Assembly (NCBI RefSeq): GCF_009900715.1
Contig: NZ_JAAAJC010000001.1
Coordinates: forward strand, 361,216 to 425,215
Reading direction: 5' to 3'
Source of the DNA: Halococcus salsus
Lineage (GTDB): Archaea > Halobacteriota > Halobacteria > Halobacteriales > Halococcaceae
Length of the DNA: 64,000 bases
Notes under the pieces: generated by a model
Databases searched by the model: none
Told to the model about the DNA's origin: nothing
Seen by the model: only the letters and a program-made list of their open reading frames with translations
Translations under genes and position numbers: made by a program
Shown here: positions 60,404-64,000 of the stretch, piece by piece
How the letters are laid out: every line of letters begins with the position of its first letter
Position numbering within the stretch: position 1 is the first letter of the stretch

Positions 60404-60873
60404 GCGCCCGCGACGCGACCGTGATCGCCCGGACCGTCAGCCGGATCGTCTTCCCGTTGATACTGCTGACGGCGTTCGCGCTCCTCCTCCAGGGCCACAA
60501 CCGGCCGGGCGGCGGGTTCATCGCGGGCGTGCTCACCGCGGTGGCCTTCGCCCTCCTCATGATCATCTACGGCTTCGATTACATCGAGAGCGAACTCCTC
60601 GGTCGTGAAACCGACGGTGCGGTCGCCGCCGCCTTCACGATCGTCACGGACAACAGCCTCGTCTTCGCGCTCGGCCTCGCCCTCGCCGTCGGGAGCGGCC
60701 TCGTCGCGATGGTCTTCGGGCTCCCCTTCCTCACCCAGACGGTCGTCTTCCTCCACGACCTCCCGGTCTACCACGAACTCGAACTCGCGAGCGCGTTCGT
60801 CTTCGACCTGGGGGTCTACCTCGTGGTCGTCGGCGCGCTGCTCACGGTGCTCACGGTGGTGGGTGCGGAATGA
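60400..60873 (+). CDS. mnhB: Mrp antiporter subunit B
   Basis: A 157-residue membrane protein with four hydrophobic segments, of the MnhB family (RTVSRIVFPLILLTAFALLLQGHNRPGGGFIAGVL). It begins with GTG overlapping the mnhA stop and ends overlapping the mnhC start, so the operon is translationally coupled throughout. It has no independent function outside the complex. Confidence 0.94.
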   Translation: MSARDATVIARTVSRIVFPLILLTAFALLLQGHNRPGGGFIAGVLTAVAFALLMIIYGFDYIESELLGRETDGAVAAAFTIVTDNSLVFALGLALAVGSGLVAMVFGLPFLTQTVVFLHDLPVYHELELASAFVFDLGVYLVVVGALLTVLTVVGAE

Positions 60874-61223
60874 CCCAGTTCGTACTCGCGGCCGTCCTCG
60901 GCCTTCTGTTCGCGTTCGGCACCTTCCTCGTGCTCCGACGCGACATCCTCCGGGTGGTCTGGGGCGTGGTGATATACTCCCAGGCCGCGAACGTCTACCT
61001 CATCACGATGGGTGGGCTCTCGGGCGTCGCGCCGATCATCTCGGGCCACGCCGTCGAGAACCCGGACACCGTCACCGACCCGCTGGTCCAGGCGCTGGTG
61101 CTCACCGCCATCGTGATCAGCTTCGGTACCACCGCGTTCGCGCTCGTGCTGACCTACCGGATCCACGAGGAGCACGGCACGATCGACCTCCAGAAACTCG
61201 GCGAGACGGGCGGTGAGAGCTGA
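60870..61223 (+). CDS. mnhC: Mrp antiporter subunit C
   Basis: A 117-residue three-segment protein of the NuoK/MnhC family. It starts by a four-base overlap (ATGA) with mnhB and shows FGTFLVLRRDILRVVWGVVIYSQ and DPLVQALVLTAIVISFGTTAF. Probably part of the ion path next to subunit A and D. Confidence 0.94.
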   Translation: MTQFVLAAVLGLLFAFGTFLVLRRDILRVVWGVVIYSQAANVYLITMGGLSGVAPIISGHAVENPDTVTDPLVQALVLTAIVISFGTTAFALVLTYRIHEEHGTIDLQKLGETGGES

Positions 61224-62807
61224 ATGGTGACCCAGATAGTGATCGCGCCGCTGCTGGTCGCGCTCGTCACGGCGGTCGTCTCGCTGTTCGTTCGTCGGTT
61301 CCCGCGCGCCCGCACCGCCGTCAGCCTCGCGGGTGCGCTCGCCTACCTCGTAAGCGTCGTCGTGCTCGCCGAGCGGGTCGCGAGCCAGTCGATACTGACG
61401 TACCAGCTCTCGGCGTGGCGTGCGCCCTTCGGCATCACGCTCGTCGCCGACGCGCTCTCGGTCTTCATGCTCGCCATCACCGCGGTCGTCTCGCTGGCGG
61501 CGGTGGTCTTCTCGGTCGGCTTCATGAGCGAGCACGCCCAGCGGGTCTCGTATCACCCGCTCTATCACCTCCTCGTGGCCGGCGTCACCGGCGCGTTCCT
61601 CACGGGTGACCTCTTCAACCTCTTCGTCTGGTTCGAGGTCCTGTTGCTGTCGAGCTACGTCCTCGTGGTGTTTTACTCGGGACCGGAGCACACCCGTGCC
61701 GGGCTGACTTACACCGTGCTCAACCTCCTCGGGAGCGCGCTGATGCTGGTCGCCATCGGCGGCCTCTACGCCACGGTCGGGACCCTCAACATGGCCGACA
61801 TGGCGCGTCGGCTCGCCAACCCCGCCCAGTACGGCATCGACCCCGTCCCCGTGCTCGGGATCACCGTGTTGCTGTTCTGCGTGTTCGCGCTCAAGATCGG
61901 CGTGGTGCCCTTCCAGTTCTGGGTGCCGGCGGCCTACCGCGCCGCGCCCGCGCCGGTCGCGGCGATGCTCGCGGGCGTGGTCAAGAAGGTCGGCATCTAC
62001 GCGGTGATCCGGCTCTACTTCACCGTCTTCGCCGCCGCGCGCCTCCCGGACGGCCTCGGGCTTCCCGGCTTCGTCGGGAACTCCTATCTCTCCTTCCTCG
62101 GCCCCGTCCTCTTCGCGGTGGCGGCCGCGAGCATCCTCTTCGGGGGGATCGCCGCGGTGAGTCGTGACGACTTCGACGGCGTGCTCGCCTACTCGAGCAT
62201 CGGCCAGATCGGGTTCGTGGTGCTCCCGCTCGCGGTCGCCGCCACCGTCCCGAGCGTCAGGGCGCTCGGGATCGCCGCCGCGCTGGTCTACGCGCTCAAT
62301 CACGCGCTCGCGAAGGCCATGCTGTTCTTCGCGAGCGGGACGGTCGGCGACGCGGTCGGGACGGTGCGTTTCGCCGAACTCGGCGGCCTCGCGAAGCGCA
62401 CCCCGCTGTTCGCCATCGCGGTCCTGGTGGGGATGCTCTCGCTCATCGGTATCCCGCCGTTGATCGGCTTCTTCGGCAAGTTCCTCGTCTTCCAGACCAC
62501 CGCCCACGCCGGCGCGGCCGGCGAGCCGGGTGCGGCGTTCGCGCTCGCGCTCTCGGTGGTCGGCGCGATACTCACGGTGGCCTACTTCACGCGCGCCTGG
62601 AACCGTGGGTTCTGGGGTGCGGCGACCGCTCCCGTCGAGCACGGGAGCTACTCGTCGGTGCTGGTGGGTGTCGTGGTGGTGCTCGCGGCGTCGCTGGTCG
62701 TCGTCGGGGTCGGCTTCGACCCGGTCTGGCGTGCGGCGAACGCCGCCGCCGACGCCACCCTCGCCCGTGGCCAGTACGTCGGCGCGGTGTTCGGGGGTGG
62801 CGGATGA
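61224..62807 (+). CDS. mnhD: Mrp antiporter subunit D
   Basis: A 527-residue antiporter-type subunit with about fourteen hydrophobic segments, homologous to NuoN/NuoM. Key marks are FNLFVWFEVLLLSSYVLVV, PFQFWVPAAYRAAPAPVAAMLAGVVKKVG with the channel lysines, VLAYSSIGQIGFVVLPL and ALNHALAKAMLFFASGTV. It starts directly after the mnhC stop (TGAATG). Confidence 0.95.
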   Translation: MVTQIVIAPLLVALVTAVVSLFVRRFPRARTAVSLAGALAYLVSVVVLAERVASQSILTYQLSAWRAPFGITLVADALSVFMLAITAVVSLAAVVFSVGFMSEHAQRVSYHPLYHLLVAGVTGAFLTGDLFNLFVWFEVLLLSSYVLVVFYSGPEHTRAGLTYTVLNLLGSALMLVAIGGLYATVGTLNMADMARRLANPAQYGIDPVPVLGITVLLFCVFALKIGVVPFQFWVPAAYRAAPAPVAAMLAGVVKKVGIYAVIRLYFTVFAAARLPDGLGLPGFVGNSYLSFLGPVLFAVAAASILFGGIAAVSRDDFDGVLAYSSIGQIGFVVLPLAVAATVPSVRALGIAAALVYALNHALAKAMLFFASGTVGDAVGTVRFAELGGLAKRTPLFAIAVLVGMLSLIGIPPLIGFFGKFLVFQTTAHAGAAGEPGAAFALALSVVGAILTVAYFTRAWNRGFWGAATAPVEHGSYSSVLVGVVVVLAASLVVVGVGFDPVWRAANAAADATLARGQYVGAVFGGGG

Positions 62808-63361
62808 AGCGCTGGCCCGTCATCGGCGTCACGCTCGCCGTGCTCTGGCTGTTCGTCCGGGGCGTCGAACTCGGTGTGGACTACGTCCTCGGCGAGTTCG
62901 TCATCGGACTCCTGATCGGCCTCCCGATCGCGTTCGTCTTCCGGCGGTTCTACGCCGAGGAGTTCGCGTTCGCGAGCACCGTCCGTGTGCTCCCGGCCGC
63001 CATCGCCTACCTCGCGCTGTTCGTCAAGGAACTCATCGTGGCGAACCTCGACGTGGTCTATCGGGTCCTCTCGCCGTCGATGCCGATCGACCCCGACGTG
63101 GTGGCGATCCCGCTCCGGGTCGAGACCGACGCCGCGGTGACGACGATCGCGAACTCGATCACCCTGACCCCGGGGACGCTCACGATGGACTACGACGAGG
63201 AGTCGAACACGCTCTACGTCCACGGGATCACCGGTAAGAACCGGTCTGGGGTCGTCGAGCCCGTCCGCCGGTGGGAGGACTACGCCCTCGTGATCTTCGA
63301 CGAGGACGCGAGTCCCGACGACACGCCGCCCCACCCACGAGGTGGTTCGCGTGGCGATTGA
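62804..63361 (+). CDS. mnhE: Mrp antiporter subunit E
   Basis: A 185-residue protein with two or three N-terminal hydrophobic segments and a soluble C-terminal domain (NSITLTPGTLTMDYDEESNTLYVHGI), the MnhE signature. It overlaps the mnhD stop by four bases. The acidic tail (DEDASPDDTPPHPRGG) is longer than the conserved part needs. Confidence 0.93.
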   Translation: MKRWPVIGVTLAVLWLFVRGVELGVDYVLGEFVIGLLIGLPIAFVFRRFYAEEFAFASTVRVLPAAIAYLALFVKELIVANLDVVYRVLSPSMPIDPDVVAIPLRVETDAAVTTIANSITLTPGTLTMDYDEESNTLYVHGITGKNRSGVVEPVRRWEDYALVIFDEDASPDDTPPHPRGGSRGD

Positions 63362-63641
63362 AGCGCCCGCGTTCCTCACGACCGTGATACAGGCGGGACT
63401 CGTGGTCGCGACCCTCGTGACGCTCGTGGCGGGCTATCGGGTCATCCGCGGGCCGACGACCCCCGACCGGGTGGTGGCGCTCGACACCATCGCCACCAAC
63501 GTGGTCTCGGTCGCGGTCCTGTTCGCGCTCCTGACGAATCAGGGCTTCTTCGTGAGCGTCAGCCTCGTGCTCGCGATCATCGGGTTCGTGAGCACGATCG
63601 CCGTCGCTCGCTACGTCACCGAAGGGGACATCATCGAATGA
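63342..63641 (+). CDS. mnhF: Mrp antiporter subunit F
   Basis: A 99-residue three-segment protein of the MnhF family (GYRVIRGPTTPDRVVALDTIATNVVSV). The GTG at 63342 overlaps mnhE by 20 bases; a second in-frame GTG at 63351 would overlap by 11 and is an equal alternative. Confidence 0.92.
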   Translation: MVRVAIEAPAFLTTVIQAGLVVATLVTLVAGYRVIRGPTTPDRVVALDTIATNVVSVAVLFALLTNQGFFVSVSLVLAIIGFVSTIAVARYVTEGDIIE

Positions 63642-64000
63642 ACACGATCCACGCAGCCATCGTCGCGGTGTTGATCGGTATCGGGTGTTTCTTCCTCGTC
63701 GTCGGGACCCTCGGTCTCGTCAGGCTGCCCGACGTCTACAACCGGATGCACGCCACCACGAAGGCGACCACCCTCGGGGCGGCCTCGTTCTTCCTCGCGG
63801 GCGTGGTCTACTTCGGGCCCGCGGCACCCGGCGGGGCGGGGCTGATCGCGCTCGTTGGGCTGGTCTTCCTCTTCATCACCGCCCCCACGGGTGCCCACGT
63901 CATCTCACAGGCCGCCGAACGGATGGGGGTCGCGTTCGCGGGCGAGGCGACCTGGCCCGACACCGGCGAATCCCGACCCGAATCACCCGGTGAGGAGGAC
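63638..64000 (+). CDS. mnhG: Mrp antiporter subunit G (truncated by window edge)
   Basis: The first 121 codons of MnhG, open to the end of the window. The ATG overlaps the mnhF stop (ATGA). The family motif GTLGLVRLPDVYNRMHATTKATTLG is intact, and three hydrophobic segments are present before an acidic tail (PDTGESRPESPGEED), so little is likely missing. It is the seventh gene of the operon. Confidence 0.92.
   Translation, partial: MNTIHAAIVAVLIGIGCFFLVVGTLGLVRLPDVYNRMHATTKATTLGAASFFLAGVVYFGPAAPGGAGLIALVGLVFLFITAPTGAHVISQAAERMGVAFAGEATWPDTGESRPESPGEED

Noticed and set aside
60816-62642. A 608-codon open frame antisense to mnhB-mnhD
   Set aside because: Same reason: repeated Arg/Asp/Glu/His runs, no domain, and membrane subunits on the other strand fit perfectly.
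1-64000. tRNA, rRNA or other structured RNA genes
   Set aside because: No tRNA-like cloverleaf with TTCGA-type T arm and no rRNA sequence was recognised on either strand. The method is by eye, so a rare one could be missed.

Overview
The window is a GC-rich (about two-thirds G+C by eye) piece of haloarchaeal chromosome, class Halobacteria. The evidence is consistent throughout: very acidic proteins, archaeal information-processing genes (transcription factor TFB, the FEN-1 flap endonuclease, GatE), a fused siroheme decarboxylase of the alternative haem pathway, a CTAG-type orphan methyltransferase with very few CTAG sites, Tat-exported halolysins, an archaeal type IV pilin, a bacterio-opsin-activator-type HTH regulator, and TATA boxes about 25-30 bases before many start codons. 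I cannot fix the genus. There are no rRNA or tRNA genes, no insertion sequences and no CRISPR array that I can see.

Layout. 1-3.2 kb: tail of a dispersed repeat, pterin carbinolamine dehydratase, a small membrane-type protein, biotin ligase, a universal stress protein and an amidohydrolase. 3.6-11.2 kb: HD-domain hydrolase, an SDR/flavin-oxidoreductase pair, a BCCT transporter, then a minus-strand run of CTAG methylase, MsrA and a potassium channel. 11.3-21.8 kb: a thiamine-diphosphate decarboxylase, a lipoprotein, a glycolate/lactate-type FAD oxidase, a three-gene ABC-2 export system with two paralogous permeases, kynureninase, a DtxR-type metal regulator and a TFB. 22.0-25.1 kb: the most unusual locus, a large CHAT-protease-like protein facing a 45-residue hydrophobic peptide gene one base away, with a small zinc-ribbon gene on each side and an AT-rich patch beside the peptide gene.

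25.2-30.8 kb: a nucleotidyltransferase, then the glycine cleavage genes gcvT-gcvH-gcvPA-gcvPB in order on the minus strand, interrupted by a SnoaL-like gene on the opposite strand and by a cluster of short palindromes. 31.2-41.0 kb: a lipase-maturation-factor-like membrane protein, inositol monophosphatase family enzyme, two tandem Tat-exported subtilases, a NYN nuclease-like protein, a TatD-like hydrolase, a DUF2150-like protein and a Tat lipoprotein with a kelch-like propeller. 41.1-52.5 kb: SurE, two FAD amine-oxidase-type proteins, FEN-1, a BolA-like protein, fumarase, an SDR, siroheme decarboxylase, a PRC-barrel protein, threonine synthase and a nitroreductase. 52.6-57.7 kb: GatE, a PAP2 phosphatase, a membrane J-domain protein, a small membrane protein, the HTH regulator and the pilin. 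57.9-64.0 kb: a seven-gene Mrp-type Na+/H+ antiporter operon (mnhA to mnhG), cut by the window edge inside mnhG.

Two themes link the regions. First, nearly every long non-coding gap (3.2-3.6, 30.8-31.2, 45.8-46.2, 49.9-50.3 and 51.6-51.9 kb, plus the first 100 bases) is filled by copies of one hairpin-rich repeat family with two strongly conserved core blocks. Second, many genes fit life in brine: ion antiport, compatible-solute transport, a potassium channel, exported proteases and twin-arginine lipoproteins.
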